From Candidatus Kapaibacterium sp. (lineage in GTDB: Bacteria; Bacteroidota; Ignavibacteria; Kapaibacteriales; UBA4661), in contig JALONG010000030.1 in NCBI GenBank assembly GCA_025455065.1, positions 1-57,119 on the forward strand: a DNA stretch of 57,119 nucleotides, read 5' to 3'. Shown piece after piece: positions 21,116-30,162 of the stretch; positions within the stretch are counted from its first letter, which is position 1; every line of letters begins with the position of its first letter. The notes under the pieces were generated by a model. It was not told the DNA's origin. It ran no database searches and worked only from the letters and a program-made list of their open reading frames with translations. Made by a program: the position numbers and the translations under genes.

Positions 21116-21640
21116 TCAAGAAGCAAGCCATACACAGATTGCCCGAGCGCACTCTTCACTGCTTGCTTCGGAAGTATTCACCCTAAGCGCCGCATACCGC
21201 TCATAAAGCGGCAAACGGCGTTGATAGTTTTGGATAATGTCTTGTGTTTGGGATGCTCCTGCGGTCAGCGTTGGGCGCTGCGTGTCGTGTTCATTTGCCG
21301 TCAATCGTGCAAGCACATCCTCCAAAGCCGCATGAATCCAAACAATCACGCCATGTTCCGCCAAAAGCTGCATATTCTCAGCATTTTCGACCACTCCGCC
21401 CCCGCAGTCAATCACCACTTTTTGCTCTTGAACGACTTCCCGAATACATTCCGCTTCAATCCGCCGAAACTCAGCCCAACCGCGCTGTTCGACAACATCA
21501 CGAATGCTCATGCCGCAACGCTCCGCAGCGAGTTCATCGGTTGAAAGCCGCTTCCAACCGAGTTTTTCTGCCAAAAGCGCGGAAATGGTGCTTTTGCCTG
21601 TGCCGCGAAAGCCGATGAGGATGATGGTGGGGGAGGTCAT
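21116..21640 (-). CDS. aroK: Shikimate kinase
   Basis: This 174-residue protein matches the normal length of the family, which phosphorylates shikimate to shikimate 3-phosphate in the chorismate pathway. Visible motifs are the P-loop GFRGTGKST (10-18), the substrate-binding Asp in STDE (Asp35), FRRIE (58-62, substrate Arg), GGG (80-82, Walker B/shikimate contact) and the lid Arg in QRPT (Arg122). The start is the first Met, directly before the P-loop strand; no clear Shine-Dalgarno sequence is seen, as is common in this group. It converges with the patatin gene. No other aromatic-pathway gene is nearby. Confidence 0.9.
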   Translation of the reverse strand: MTSPTIILIGFRGTGKSTISALLAEKLGWKRLSTDELAAERCGMSIRDVVEQRGWAEFRRIEAECIREVVQEQKVVIDCGGGVVENAENMQLLAEHGVIVWIHAALEDVLARLTANEHDTQRPTLTAGASQTQDIIQNYQRRLPLYERYAALRVNTSEASSEECARAICVWLAS

Positions 21641-21676
21641 TGGTTACTTGGTTACTTGGTTCCTTAGGTACTTGAT
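21641..21676. repeat. Short GGTTACTT direct repeats
   Basis: GGTTACTT occurs twice in tandem just upstream of the shikimate kinase start, followed by the variant GGTTCCTT and a diverged GGTACTT. The array is too short to assign a role. Confidence 0.5.
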
Positions 21677-21733
21677 CATTGGAAACGGCTCCGGATATTG
21701 CTTTGCCACTGATGACCAATGCACCAAAACCGC

Positions 21734-22516
21734 TCAACTACTCGCTCCTGAATACTTCGTCAGCGAAAAGCGGAAAAATTGGAGCGCGACAACAAGAAAA
21801 GCAATCCCCGCAAAAGCGCTCCACAGCGCTAATTCGGTGTCAAGTGTACCGAGAAGCGCTCGTGCCGGAACCGACGCAATCAAGCCAAGCGGGAACACAT
21901 ACAACATTACACGGCGCATATAACCTTTGTAGATGCTGTCGGGGCGTGAAGCGAAATTAAAAATGGTGTGATACAAATACTGAATCCCTTCCCCTGCAAC
22001 CGTCCAAATTGCAATCGCCGCAAAAGCAGTCTGTAAGCCGACATTCAGCAACAGTCCCGTAAAGCACAGCAACAAAAACCACGCTACGCCTGAGAACGAT
22101 AGCGTTAATCCCGCTTGCGCAAGTGCATACATGAGAAACCCGATTCCGAAGGACAAATTTGCAATAGCGGCGATATTGATATACCGAAAACACGTCAAAA
22201 AGAACGTTGAAGCAGGTTTTGTGAGGAAAAAGTCCAGTTCGCCCGTGCGGACGTATTCGGGGAAATGCCAGAAATTATGCGAAAAAAGCATCATGTTCAC
22301 CGCATCAGTAACAAAGAGCGTTCCCAAAAACACAAGCATTTCGCGCTGCGAAAAGCCCGCTACTTCCGGCGTATGGAGATAAATCACCTCGAAAAGCCCG
22401 ATTTGAACGCCATACCAGACCATATCAATCATAAACTGCATGAACAAATGTCCGCGATACTCCATTTCACGGGACAAACAGTTTTTGAAAAATGCCAGCC
22501 AAATACGGAAATACAT
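21734..22516 (-). CDS. ABC-2 type transporter permease (DUF990-like)
   Basis: This is a 260-residue integral membrane protein with about six hydrophobic segments. The N-terminal region (YRGHLFMQFMIDMVWYG and the following VFLGTLFVTDAVNMM) and the central ELDFFLTKPAS motif are typical of the DUF990/ABC2_membrane_6 permease family. Such permeases usually work with a partner permease and an ATPase as a drug or lipid exporter. Neither partner is adjacent here, so it must use components encoded elsewhere. It precedes aroK on the same strand, 93 bp apart. The substrate is unknown. Confidence 0.8.
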   Translation of the reverse strand: MYFRIWLAFFKNCLSREMEYRGHLFMQFMIDMVWYGVQIGLFEVIYLHTPEVAGFSQREMLVFLGTLFVTDAVNMMLFSHNFWHFPEYVRTGELDFFLTKPASTFFLTCFRYINIAAIANLSFGIGFLMYALAQAGLTLSFSGVAWFLLLCFTGLLLNVGLQTAFAAIAIWTVAGEGIQYLYHTIFNFASRPDSIYKGYMRRVMLYVFPLGLIASVPARALLGTLDTELALWSAFAGIAFLVVALQFFRFSLTKYSGASS

Positions 22517-22648
22517 GATGGTAAGTTTTCAATCCACAAAAATTGTCATTATTTCGGAATGGTCTTTATTCCGGTTTTCCCCGTCCCACCGCTTCGCGCC
22601 GTCTTCGGTACGCCGGTAGAACGGGTTGCCCGGTGATAGGTTCTTCAG

Positions 22649-22762
22649 TAGGACTTTCGCAAAAACAAGTCGAAAAGGGCTAAAGACCCTTGTTAAACAA
22701 TGACTTACGCAACAAGGGGTTTCAACCCCTTGCCTCAAAAGTATGGTTTTGCGAAAGTCCTA
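22649..22762. mobile_element. 114-bp MITE, copy 1 (5-bp target duplication)
   Basis: Terminal inverted repeats are TAGGACTTTCGCAAA at the left and TTTGCGAAAGTCCTA at the right. The interior holds two further hairpin-forming arms built from AAGGGG/CCCCTT. The element is flanked by a perfect direct repeat TTCAG (22644-22648 and 22763-22767). It has no coding capacity. It lies just past the stop codon of the malic enzyme gene and may supply its transcription terminator. The second copy is at 25259-25372 in the same orientation. Confidence 0.9.
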
Positions 22763-22768
22763 TTCAGT

Positions 22769-25057
22769 TTACCCCACTTCCACCAACTCCGTTTTATTCG
22801 CCTCATCAGCACAAATTATTGCCATGCTTACAATTTCCGCTACGTCTGCCGTGCGCTCAAGAACGTGAACAGGCTTGTTCATGCCCATCATAATCGGACC
22901 GATGTATTCTGCGCCGCCAATCGTCAAAAGCAGTTTGTAAGCGATGTTTGCGGAATTAAGGTCGGGGAAAATAAGCACGTTTGCGTTGCCTTTGATAGCG
23001 CTAAAGGGAAACTGCTCGGCAACTTTTGATTCATCAAACGCTGTATCTGCCTGCATTTCGCCGTCAATGATAAGATGCGGACGCTTTTGTTTGACGATTT
23101 GATATGCCTTGCGCACCGCTTTGGCATTACCTTCGTCCGATGAACCAAAGTCGCTAAAGGAAAGCATCGCCACACGCGGCACAATGTCAAAGCGCTCTGC
23201 CACATCCGCCGTCATCATGGCAATATCGGCAAGGTCTTCCGCTGAAGGATTGACGCTCACGGTCGTATCGGCGAAAAAGAGTGTGTCGCCTTGTTTGGTG
23301 ATGATGATGTGAATACCCGCCATACGGGAATATCGCTTATCCACGCCGATAATCTGCAAGGCAGGGCGCACCGTTTCGTCGTAGCGCATATTCAAGCCCG
23401 AAATCATGCCGTCTGCATCGCCCGTTGCCACCATCAGCGTTCCGTAGTAAATGCGCCGCGTCAAAAAGCGTTCTGCCTGCTGAACGGTCATCCCGCGCCG
23501 TGAACGCTTGTTCATCAGGTATTCCGCATAGCGGTGAATGTCCGGCGATTTCATCGTGTCAATGATGCGGATATTTTCCAAGTTGATATTCTGCTCGGCT
23601 GCAATCTTTTGAATAATTTCATTGCGCCCAATCAAAATCGGCGAGGCAATACCGTCATCCGAAATTATCTCCGCAGCGCGTATAATCTTGGGTTCTTCGC
23701 CTTCGGTCAGAACAATACGCTTTTTGTCGGAGCGTGATTGCAAGCCGATAGCAATGTTCGAGAGAAGCTGCTTTTTCTTTGCCTGACGACCTTCCAACTG
23801 CTGTTTGTATGCCTGCATATCCAACGTTGTAATACGCGCAACACCGCTATCAATCGCCGCTTGAGCCACCGCAGGCGCGACAGCCGTCAAAACCCGTGAA
23901 TCAAAGGGCTTTGGGATGATGTACTCTTTGCCGAAGCTAATCGCCGTGCCGCCGTAGGCACGCAACACCGCATCGGGAACGGCATCTTTGGTCAATTTCG
24001 CAATCGCATAGACCGCCGCTAATTTCATTTCGTCGTTCACCGCTTTGGCGCGAACATCCAGCGCACCGCGAAAAATATAGGGAAAGCCCAAGACGTTATT
24101 CACCTGATTCGGATTATCGCTCCGCCCCGTAGCGCAGATAATATCGTTCCTCACCGATGCTGCTTCGTGATAGGGAATTTCGGGGTCGGGGTTCGCAAGG
24201 GCAAATAAAATCGGCTTCGGCGGCATGGAAGCAACCATTTCTTTCGTCAGCAAGCCGCCTTTGCTCAAGCCCAAAAACATATCGGCAAACTTCATGGCAT
24301 CCACAAGCGAAATATCTTTATCGCCATTGGCAAAGGCTGTTTTCGGCTCATTCGGGTCGAGTTTGCGCCCGTTATGCACCAAACCTTTGCTGTCAAACAT
24401 GAAGATATTTTCGCGCTTCACGCCAAGTTTAATGTAAAGATTCGAGCAGGCAATCGCCGACGCACCCGCACCGCTCACCACGACTTTGATTTCCTCCAAT
24501 TTTTTCCCTTGTATCTCACACGCATTCAGCAAACCGGCACTGCTGATAATCGCCGTGCCATGCTGGTCATCGTGCATAATCGGGATATTCATGCGGCGCT
24601 GAAGTTCCTGCTCAATGTAAAAACACTCCGGCGCTTTGATGTCTTCGAGGTTGATGCCGCCAAAGGTAGGCTCAAGATTCGCAACCGTGTTGATAAACTC
24701 GTCGGGGTCTTGGGTTTTGATTTCGATGTCGAAGACATCAATATCGGCAAACTTTTTGAACAATACGCCTTTGCCCTCCATAACGGGTTTCCCGGCTGAA
24801 GCGCCGATATTTCCTAGTCCCAGCACGGCAGTTCCGTTGGAAATCACTGCCACTAAATTACCTTTGGCAGTGTATTCATAGACCATTTCTTCATTTTCGG
24901 CAATGACGCGGCACGGTTCGGCAACGCCGGGCGAGTACGCAAGCGAGAGGTCGAATTGTGTGTTGCACGGTTTGGTCGGAATGACCTCAATTTTCCCTTT
25001 GCGTCCGTGGGAATGGTATTCAAGCGCTTCTTCAACGCGGATTTTCCGTTGTTTCAT
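22769..25057 (-). CDS. maeB: NADP-dependent malic enzyme with phosphotransacetylase-like domain
   Basis: The protein has 762 residues from ATG at 25057; a TTG four codons upstream is also in frame. The N-terminal ~420 residues are malic enzyme: [14 protein letters not shown], the NAD(P)/metal region [18 protein letters not shown] and [10 protein letters not shown], and a second Rossmann fold with SGAGASAIA. The C-terminal ~330 residues match the phosphotransacetylase fold ([17 protein letters not shown] and later GDADGMISG). This is the MaeB architecture, which converts malate to pyruvate with NADPH formation; the second domain usually serves in regulation by acetyl-CoA. Copies of one MITE bracket the gene and another MITE ends 20 bp before its ATG, so its promoter region has been rebuilt by insertions. 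Confidence 0.95.
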   Translation of the reverse strand: MKQRKIRVEEALEYHSHGRKGKIEVIPTKPCNTQFDLSLAYSPGVAEPCRVIAENEEMVYEYTAKGNLVAVISNGTAVLGLGNIGASAGKPVMEGKGVLFKKFADIDVFDIEIKTQDPDEFINTVANLEPTFGGINLEDIKAPECFYIEQELQRRMNIPIMHDDQHGTAIISSAGLLNACEIQGKKLEEIKVVVSGAGASAIACSNLYIKLGVKRENIFMFDSKGLVHNGRKLDPNEPKTAFANGDKDISLVDAMKFADMFLGLSKGGLLTKEMVASMPPKPILFALANPDPEIPYHEAASVRNDIICATGRSDNPNQVNNVLGFPYIFRGALDVRAKAVNDEMKLAAVYAIAKLTKDAVPDAVLRAYGGTAISFGKEYIIPKPFDSRVLTAVAPAVAQAAIDSGVARITTLDMQAYKQQLEGRQAKKKQLLSNIAIGLQSRSDKKRIVLTEGEEPKIIRAAEIISDDGIASPILIGRNEIIQKIAAEQNINLENIRIIDTMKSPDIHRYAEYLMNKRSRRGMTVQQAERFLTRRIYYGTLMVATGDADGMISGLNMRYDETVRPALQIIGVDKRYSRMAGIHIIITKQGDTLFFADTTVSVNPSAEDLADIAMMTADVAERFDIVPRVAMLSFSDFGSSDEGNAKAVRKAYQIVKQKRPHLIIDGEMQADTAFDESKVAEQFPFSAIKGNANVLIFPDLNSANIAYKLLLTIGGAEYIGPIMMGMNKPVHVLERTADVAEIVSMAIICADEANKTELVEVG

Positions 25058-25077
25058 AACGTATTTCAAAAAATGGT

Positions 25078-25232
25078 GTAACTGTTTAGGTCATAAATTT
25101 TTGACGCAGATTTTCATGATTCAACAGATTTTCATGATTGTACAAATACAAAACGACTACCCGAAAACTATCCCGAAAGCCGCTCAAAATCAGGGTAATT
25201 ATGATAATCTGCGCGAAGAGCTAAATAGGTAC
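25078..25232. mobile_element. IS66-like MITE with 8-bp target duplication, upstream of maeB
   Basis: The left end is GTAACTGTTTAGGTC and the right end CTAAATAGGTAC. Flanks are AAAATGGT and AAAATGGG (7 of 8 match). Ends starting GTAA with 8-bp duplications are the hallmark of the IS66 family. No coding capacity. The gene-proximal end is nearly identical, over about 60 bp, to the gene-proximal end of the copy before the HmuY gene. The element ends 20 bp upstream of the maeB ATG. Confidence 0.85.
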
Positions 25233-25258
25233 AAAATGGGAAGGATAAATGAATTATT

Positions 25259-25372
25259 TAGGACTTTCGCAAACACAAGTCGCAAGGGGCTAAAGCCCCT
25301 TGTTAAACAATGACTTACGCAACAAGGGGTTTCAACCCCTTGCCACAAAAGTATGGATTTGCGAAAGTCCTC
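25259..25372. mobile_element. 114-bp MITE, copy 2 (5-bp target duplication)
   Basis: This is the same element as at 22649-22762, with a few substitutions and the same length and orientation. Ends are TAGGACTTTCGCAAA and TTTGCGAAAGTCCTC. It is flanked by a perfect TTATT duplication (25254-25258 and 25373-25377). The different target sites of the two copies show independent insertion rather than segmental duplication. Confidence 0.9.
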
Positions 25373-25381
25373 TTATTGATG

Positions 25382-25442
25382 TCTCTCGAATTTTTCTCTC
25401 GAATTTTTTCTCTCGAATTTTTTCTCTCGAATTTTTCTCTCA
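25382..25442. repeat. CTCTCGAATTTTT tandem repeat
   Basis: Four copies of a 13-14-bp unit CTCTCGAATTTTT(T) plus a partial fifth lie between the MITE and the 3' end of the chemotaxis gene. The T-rich units may assist termination on the plus strand, but no stem is obvious. Confidence 0.8.
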
Positions 25443-25456
25443 AACATTCTTTTTCG

Positions 25457-27295
25457 TTAATGCTGTTCCAAATATCGCCCGGAAGGGCGTTGCAAGACGG
25501 ATGCAGTCTCATATTCTGCTGTGCCGTTCAGCACAAATTTTCCGACGAGGTTCTGCAATTTTTCTGTTAGCTGGGTTAATTCTTCCGCAGTGCGAGTAAT
25601 GTGCATAACGGACGTGGCGGTTTGCTGTGCGGAAAGTGAGATTTGATGCGTATTTTCGGCAATTTCACTGCTGGCGCTTGATTGCTCGTCAATCGTCGCG
25701 GCAATTTCGGCAACCATTTCCACAACGCTTTTCTGTGCGGTTGTTCGCTGCGACGAGTGCAAAACGCCGTTTCTACTTGCTTGTGTGGTAGTCATAGCAG
25801 AAATTTCGTGAATACGGTGCTGCACTTCTGCAACGATGGATTTGATTTCATCGGTAGAACGCGCCGTACTTTGCGCAAGGCTTTTCACCTCTGCCGCAAC
25901 CACCGCAAAGCCCTTCCCTGCTCGCCCCGCACGGGCAGCTTCGATTGAAGCGTTCAGCGAAAGAAGATTGATTTGAAACGCAATATCGCCGATGGAACGG
26001 GAAATGGCGTTAATCTTCGTTCCGGCGGTGGCAAGTTCCTGAACGTGTCGGCTGAGTTCTTCGGTTGCACCCTGCACAGAGGCGGCATTTTCCGCATTTG
26101 TTCGCAGACTGTTCGCCATTTTGCTTGTAGAATTGGAAATAAATGTTGTTTGTGCAGATTGCTGCTCGACAATCGCCGATATTTCCTCCGCCAACGAACT
26201 CATCGAAACAGATACCATGCCTGTTTGCTGTGTTGCGCTATTGAGTTGAGTGACCAAGTTCCGAATACTTTCAACCGTTGCATTAAAACCTTGGAAAAGT
26301 CGCATAATCGCAGCATTCGCCACAGTTTCACCCGTTGTGCGTAAACTCACGGTTACATCGCCTGCTGCGAGGTTTTCCATTTGCACTAAAATTTCATCTA
26401 CTTTTCTTCGCAAAAATTCTTGCTGCTCCAAGGCTTCCTGCCTTGCAGAGTTGGCTTCCGAAGCCGCATTTTGCGCTTCCGCGCTTTTTGTACGAACATC
26501 GTGCAGGAGTTTTTCTAAATTCTTCGCCATTGCTAAGAATGTTCGCCCCAGTGAACCGACCTCATCGTTGTACTCGGCTTGAATACTGATGTTGGTGTTT
26601 CCATTGGCAATTTCTGCAGCAGCATTTTGCAAATCCCGCATCGGGCGACCAATCGCACGAATGATAACCCAGCCCAGTAACAACGCTACCAATAAGCCTC
26701 CGACAATCGCTCCGACAATCACGCCGCGCTGACGAATCACGATAGTTTCGGAATCAGCAAAAAGTTCTTTTCCGACCATATCTTGCACATCTATCAGCGC
26801 CGACATTGTTGCTGCGATGTTATCGGTTGCTTTGGCAAAAGCCCCCAAATGTAGCTGTAACGCCTCTTCACGCCGTAGTTCCTTGCTGAGGGCAAGCTCT
26901 TGTTTCAAGACTACTCGAAATTCCTGAAGGTCTGTGCGTAATTGTGCCAAATTGCGCTTTTCCGCTTCCACAAGATAGGTTGCGGCGTAGGCTTCGAGAA
27001 TGCTATCAAAGTCGTTGTTGGTTGCCGTAATTTTTTCCTCCAACGCCTGCATTTCTGCGGCTTCATTGGTGTTAATATGCCGAATTGCCAATGAGCGCAC
27101 TGTATTGACATCCTTCAACATTCGGAAAAACTGAATTGCCGGAACAAGACGGTCTTTATACATTGAATCAAAATTGGGTATAATCCGCATCATACCGTCA
27201 TATCCCGAATACCCCGCCGAGATAATTAACATCACCAACGCGCCAAACGTAAGGCGCAACTTCGTACTGATACGAAGATTGTAAAACCATGTCAT
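25457..27295 (-). CDS. Methyl-accepting chemotaxis protein
   Basis: This 612-residue membrane chemoreceptor has an N-terminal helix (about 12-32), a periplasmic four-helix-bundle type region, a second helix near 190-212 ([21 protein letters not shown]), a HAMP domain with the DEVGSLG motif, a coiled coil with a second HAMP-like stretch, and the MCP signalling domain. The signalling tip reads [20 protein letters not shown], close to the universal hairpin that binds CheA and CheW. It starts at ATG 27295 with AGGAG 8 bp upstream. No che genes are nearby, so it is an orphan receptor. The ligand is unknown; the four-helix bundle often senses small metabolites or other proteins. Confidence 0.93.
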   Translation of the reverse strand: MTWFYNLRISTKLRLTFGALVMLIISAGYSGYDGMMRIIPNFDSMYKDRLVPAIQFFRMLKDVNTVRSLAIRHINTNEAAEMQALEEKITATNNDFDSILEAYAATYLVEAEKRNLAQLRTDLQEFRVVLKQELALSKELRREEALQLHLGAFAKATDNIAATMSALIDVQDMVGKELFADSETIVIRQRGVIVGAIVGGLLVALLLGWVIIRAIGRPMRDLQNAAAEIANGNTNISIQAEYNDEVGSLGRTFLAMAKNLEKLLHDVRTKSAEAQNAASEANSARQEALEQQEFLRRKVDEILVQMENLAAGDVTVSLRTTGETVANAAIMRLFQGFNATVESIRNLVTQLNSATQQTGMVSVSMSSLAEEISAIVEQQSAQTTFISNSTSKMANSLRTNAENAASVQGATEELSRHVQELATAGTKINAISRSIGDIAFQINLLSLNASIEAARAGRAGKGFAVVAAEVKSLAQSTARSTDEIKSIVAEVQHRIHEISAMTTTQASRNGVLHSSQRTTAQKSVVEMVAEIAATIDEQSSASSEIAENTHQISLSAQQTATSVMHITRTAEELTQLTEKLQNLVGKFVLNGTAEYETASVLQRPSGRYLEQH

Positions 27296-27485
27296 AAAAA
27301 AATTCTCCTATAAAGTACAGACGACTTAAACCTCACAAACGCCTCAAAGGCGCTTGTCAAGCCGCTTGTGGTAATTTTTCGTCAATAGCGTGATAAATAA
27401 ACATTCTCTTCCTGCTTCATTATTTTTTTCAAGGCAAGTCCCACACGATTCGCCTGTTCATCGGCGTTACAAATCCAGCCCAATA

Positions 27486-27803
27486 TTACAAATCAAGCCA
27501 CCTGTATAAACACCGCTCCACTTCGTCCATATCCTGCGGCAACAGCACCCCTAAATGCTGAAGAAACTGCTCCGATGTTATCGCCGTCAGGCGCTGTACA
27601 TTAAACACACCTTCGCTCAGAAAGCGCGTTGTAACGGGCGCGTCGAACTCGGTTTCCCATTCGCGGGCTTCATGCGGGACAACGGCAGCTAAGGGCATAA
27701 TACCGTCTTCCTCTTCGCGGCTGACAATCAATGCCAGCGAGGGCGATGCGCCCTTGGAAAGCCGTACAAACCAGACTTCGCCACGATGTAATTGGCGGCT
27801 CAT
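27486..27803 (-). CDS. Type II toxin, PemK/MazF-like endoribonuclease
   Basis: The protein has 105 residues from ATG at 27803, chosen because two AGGAG motifs precede it (the nearer about 6 bp upstream); the frame is open further upstream. RGEVWFVRL near the N-terminus, SLALIVS, and the later FNVQRLTAIT followed by LGVL are the framework of the PemK/MazF fold. Members cut mRNA at short motifs and are normally neutralised by an antitoxin encoded directly upstream. Upstream here (27813-28100) the frame continues without resembling a known antitoxin, so the gene seems solitary. Family assignment rests on these short motifs only. Confidence 0.6.
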   Translation of the reverse strand: MSRQLHRGEVWFVRLSKGASPSLALIVSREEEDGIMPLAAVVPHEAREWETEFDAPVTTRFLSEGVFNVQRLTAITSEQFLQHLGVLLPQDMDEVERCLYRWLDL

Positions 27804-27919
27804 AATGTTTCTCCTAATTTCTCCTGAAAACACAACCATAAACACAACAAAAGCAGTCTCAGTGCGGTATTCCGGCAGTTTGTCCGAATACCCCTCAATC
27901 AACCACTCTTTGCGTAAGA

Positions 27920-27935
27920 TACACGAAATCGTGTA
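27920..27935. promoter_or_regulatory. Palindrome upstream of the MazF-like gene
   Basis: TACACGAAATCGTGTA is a 7-bp inverted repeat around AA. It sits in the roughly 395-bp divergent gap between the MazF-like gene and the DoxX gene and could be an operator for either. MazF-type operons are often autoregulated through palindromes, but the binder is unknown. I see nothing else convincing in 27804-28198. Confidence 0.35.
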
Positions 27936-28198
27936 CTTTTCAAAGGGGAACTTTGCGGAATTGCCGCAGAACGTAGGCAGAACCGAATATTGCAGATTAT
28001 TCTTTGTGCAAACCGCCGTAAAAAGTATCACGTGGAAAGCCATTTGTTTTGAAACTCCCGAAAAATTGGTATATTTCGCGCATGGCACAACACATTGCAC
28101 AGCAGCATCCGTTTGTCACTCTCGGTACGTTGATAATTCATTTTTTTGTGTGTTCTTTGAATCAAATGGCGTGTATTCATGCGCCGGAGGGAAACATT

Positions 28199-28666
28199 AT
28201 GCAGTTCGCACATCGTCTGAACACATTGCCTGCCGAGTGGCAGGAACGGCTTGGTTACGTGATGGATTGTATGCGCGTCGTTTTAGGCGTGATTTTGGTG
28301 TCCAAAGCAGTACAGTTTATTGGGAATCGGGAATATCTGAACGGTTTGTTTGCCAATGCACAGGATTTGTGGTTTGTTCCGGCTATTATCACGCATTACG
28401 TGATTTTAGCGCATTTGGCGGGTGGTGTTATGCTTGTTGTGGGACTGTTTTCTCGCGCTGCGGCGCTTTTGCAAGTCCCGATTTTGCTTGGTGCGGTCTT
28501 TTATGTGCAGTTACCGCAAATGCTGAATGCCCACGAGCCGCAACAGTTGGAATATGCGCTTATGGTACTGCTGATGCTGGGAATTGTTGTGGTGCATGGC
28601 GGCGGGAAATTGTCGGTGGATCATTTGGTTTGGGGCAATACGAACACTCCACAGCAAAGCACATAA
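28199..28666 (+). CDS. DoxX family membrane protein
   Basis: The protein has 155 residues from ATG at 28199, preceded by GGAGG at good spacing; the frame is open back to 28049. Four hydrophobic segments, an N-terminal RVVLGVILVSKAVQFIG and HLAGGVMLVVGLFSR match the DoxX/DoxD superfamily. Family members are small inner-membrane proteins linked to quinone or thiosulfate redox chemistry or to oxidative-stress complexes, but most are uncharacterised. It is divergent from the MazF-like gene and followed by a strong terminator at 28701-28735, so it is probably transcribed alone. Confidence 0.8.
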   Translation: MQFAHRLNTLPAEWQERLGYVMDCMRVVLGVILVSKAVQFIGNREYLNGLFANAQDLWFVPAIITHYVILAHLAGGVMLVVGLFSRAAALLQVPILLGAVFYVQLPQMLNAHEPQQLEYALMVLLMLGIVVVHGGGKLSVDHLVWGNTNTPQQST

Positions 28667-28700
28667 AACCTCGCATTGTAAAGAAAAAATATCGCTTATA

Positions 28701-28735
28701 AGTCTGACGAAGACCACCTTTGTCAGACTTTTTTT
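28701..28735 (+). terminator. Rho-independent terminator after the DoxX gene
   Basis: Stem AGTCTGAC (28701-28708) pairs with GTCAGACT (28722-28729) and runs into a T7 tract. Confidence 0.85.
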
Positions 28736-28767
28736 GTATCAAATTGTCAAAAAAAACAGAGAACATT

Positions 28768-29976
28768 ATGACAACCTTAACCGTCAAAAACCGCCATAAT
28801 TCGCGCCTTCGCGGTGGACATTTGTGGGTATTCCGCGATGAATTGGAAGCCATTCCGCCGACGCTCACCACAGGCGAAATCGTGCAAATCCAAAGCGCCG
28901 GCGGACACCTGTACGGCTCGGCAATCTACCATGCAAAAAGCCAGATTGCCGCACGGTTACTTGCTTCGGAGACAAATGACTTGTCGGCGGATTTTTTCGC
29001 GGAACGCATCAAACAAGCACTGGCGCTGCGCACAAGGCTTTTTCCCAACGAAAGCACATACCGCCTTGTCTTTGGGGAATCGGATTTTTTGCCGGGCTTA
29101 ATAATTGACAAATACTGCGATGCTCAAACTCAACACGATTTTTTTGTTCTTCAAACGCTGTCGGCGGGAATGGATATGCGCAAAAACGAGATTTGTAGCG
29201 CTCTCCGCAGCGTTTTTCCCGCAACAACAGCCGTTATCGAAAAAAATAATTCCGCTTTGCGCAAACACGACGGCTTAGACCAGCGCGAAAGCGTCTTGTG
29301 GGGGGATGTTCCGCCGGAAATGGTGATGTCGGAAAATGGCGTATTATCGGCGCTTTCGCTTATGGAGGGACAAAAAACGGGGTACTTCCTTGACCAAAAA
29401 CTGAATCGCCTGAAAATCATGGAAATGGCTTCAGGGCTGCGTGTCTTGGATTGTTTCACCAATCAAGGCGGTTTTGCGCTTCATGCCGCTAAAGGCGGTG
29501 CGGCACACGCATTGGGATTGGATTCTTCTGATGCGGCGATTGCTCGATGCCGCATCAACGCGCGTTTGAACGGATTGGAGACGAAAGCAGAATTTGCATC
29601 GGAAGAAGTGCTGGATTATCTTCACCACGCCGCAGAGCGCTTCAAACAAGACGGGAAGCGCCCTTGGGATATGATTATCCTCGACCCGCCCGCTTTTGCC
29701 AAAGCAAAACAGCAAGTCCCACAAGCAAAACGTGGTTATGCAAAAATCAACCGTATGGCGCTTCGTCTCTTGCCTCGCGGCGGTTTTTTGGCAACGGGAA
29801 GCTGTTCGCATCACGTCAGCGAGGACATTCTGCTCGGTGTGATTCGTGAAGAAGCCGAAAGGGAGCGGCGGCAATTACGCTTGGTGTTTCGTGGTGGGCA
29901 ATCGCCCTGTCATCCTGTGCTGTCCGGTATGCCGGAAACGTCGTATTTGAAGTTTTTGATTTTTGAAGTGGTGTGA
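28768..29976 (+). CDS. rlmI: Class I SAM-dependent rRNA cytosine methyltransferase (RlmI-like)
   Basis: The protein has 402 residues from ATG at 28768; an in-frame extension to 28720 overlaps the terminator and is unlikely. The N-terminal ~75 residues form a PUA-like domain (RRxGGHLWVF-type start). The central region is RlmI-like (GQKTGYFLDQKLNR), followed by a Rossmann methyltransferase fold with motif I VLDCFTNQGGFAL, motif IV ILDPPAF and the cysteine motif GSCSHH. The Escherichia coli homologue makes 5-methylcytosine at position 1962 of 23S rRNA; site identity here is inferred. It is probably the only gene on its transcript. Confidence 0.88.
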   Translation: MTTLTVKNRHNSRLRGGHLWVFRDELEAIPPTLTTGEIVQIQSAGGHLYGSAIYHAKSQIAARLLASETNDLSADFFAERIKQALALRTRLFPNESTYRLVFGESDFLPGLIIDKYCDAQTQHDFFVLQTLSAGMDMRKNEICSALRSVFPATTAVIEKNNSALRKHDGLDQRESVLWGDVPPEMVMSENGVLSALSLMEGQKTGYFLDQKLNRLKIMEMASGLRVLDCFTNQGGFALHAAKGGAAHALGLDSSDAAIARCRINARLNGLETKAEFASEEVLDYLHHAAERFKQDGKRPWDMIILDPPAFAKAKQQVPQAKRGYAKINRMALRLLPRGGFLATGSCSHHVSEDILLGVIREEAERERRQLRLVFRGGQSPCHPVLSGMPETSYLKFLIFEVV

Positions 29977-30002
29977 GTGAGGCATTGTTCAGTAAATCTT
30001 TT

Positions 30003-30057
30003 TCGGGTAACCGCTTTCGGGTAACCCGTACTACGCCGAAGAAGGCGTAGCACGGGG
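30003..30057. repeat. Hairpin repeat related to the interior of the 39580 MITE
   Basis: Stem CCCGTACTACGCC (30025-30037) pairs with GGCGTAGCACGGG (30044-30056). Together with the preceding GGGTAACCGCTTTCGGGTAA segment it matches about 50 bp inside the element at 39580-39710. Weak outer inverted repeats (TTGTTCAGT near 29985 and its complement near 30090) are present without a clear target duplication. It follows a stop codon and could act as a transcription stop. Confidence 0.65.
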
Positions 30058-30162
30058 AATACCAAAATTTTGTATCTTTGTTGTCATTGAACAAAACCGT
30101 CCAAGAAAAGAACTCCTTGAATCAACGATTTCCGTGTGTTTGCCTGTATTCTCCTTCTTGCT

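Noticed and set aside
27813-28100. In-frame upstream extension of the MazF-like gene as an antitoxin
   Set aside because: It lacks a start with a ribosome site, has no antitoxin-like DNA-binding or basic pattern, and overlaps the leader of the divergent DoxX gene.
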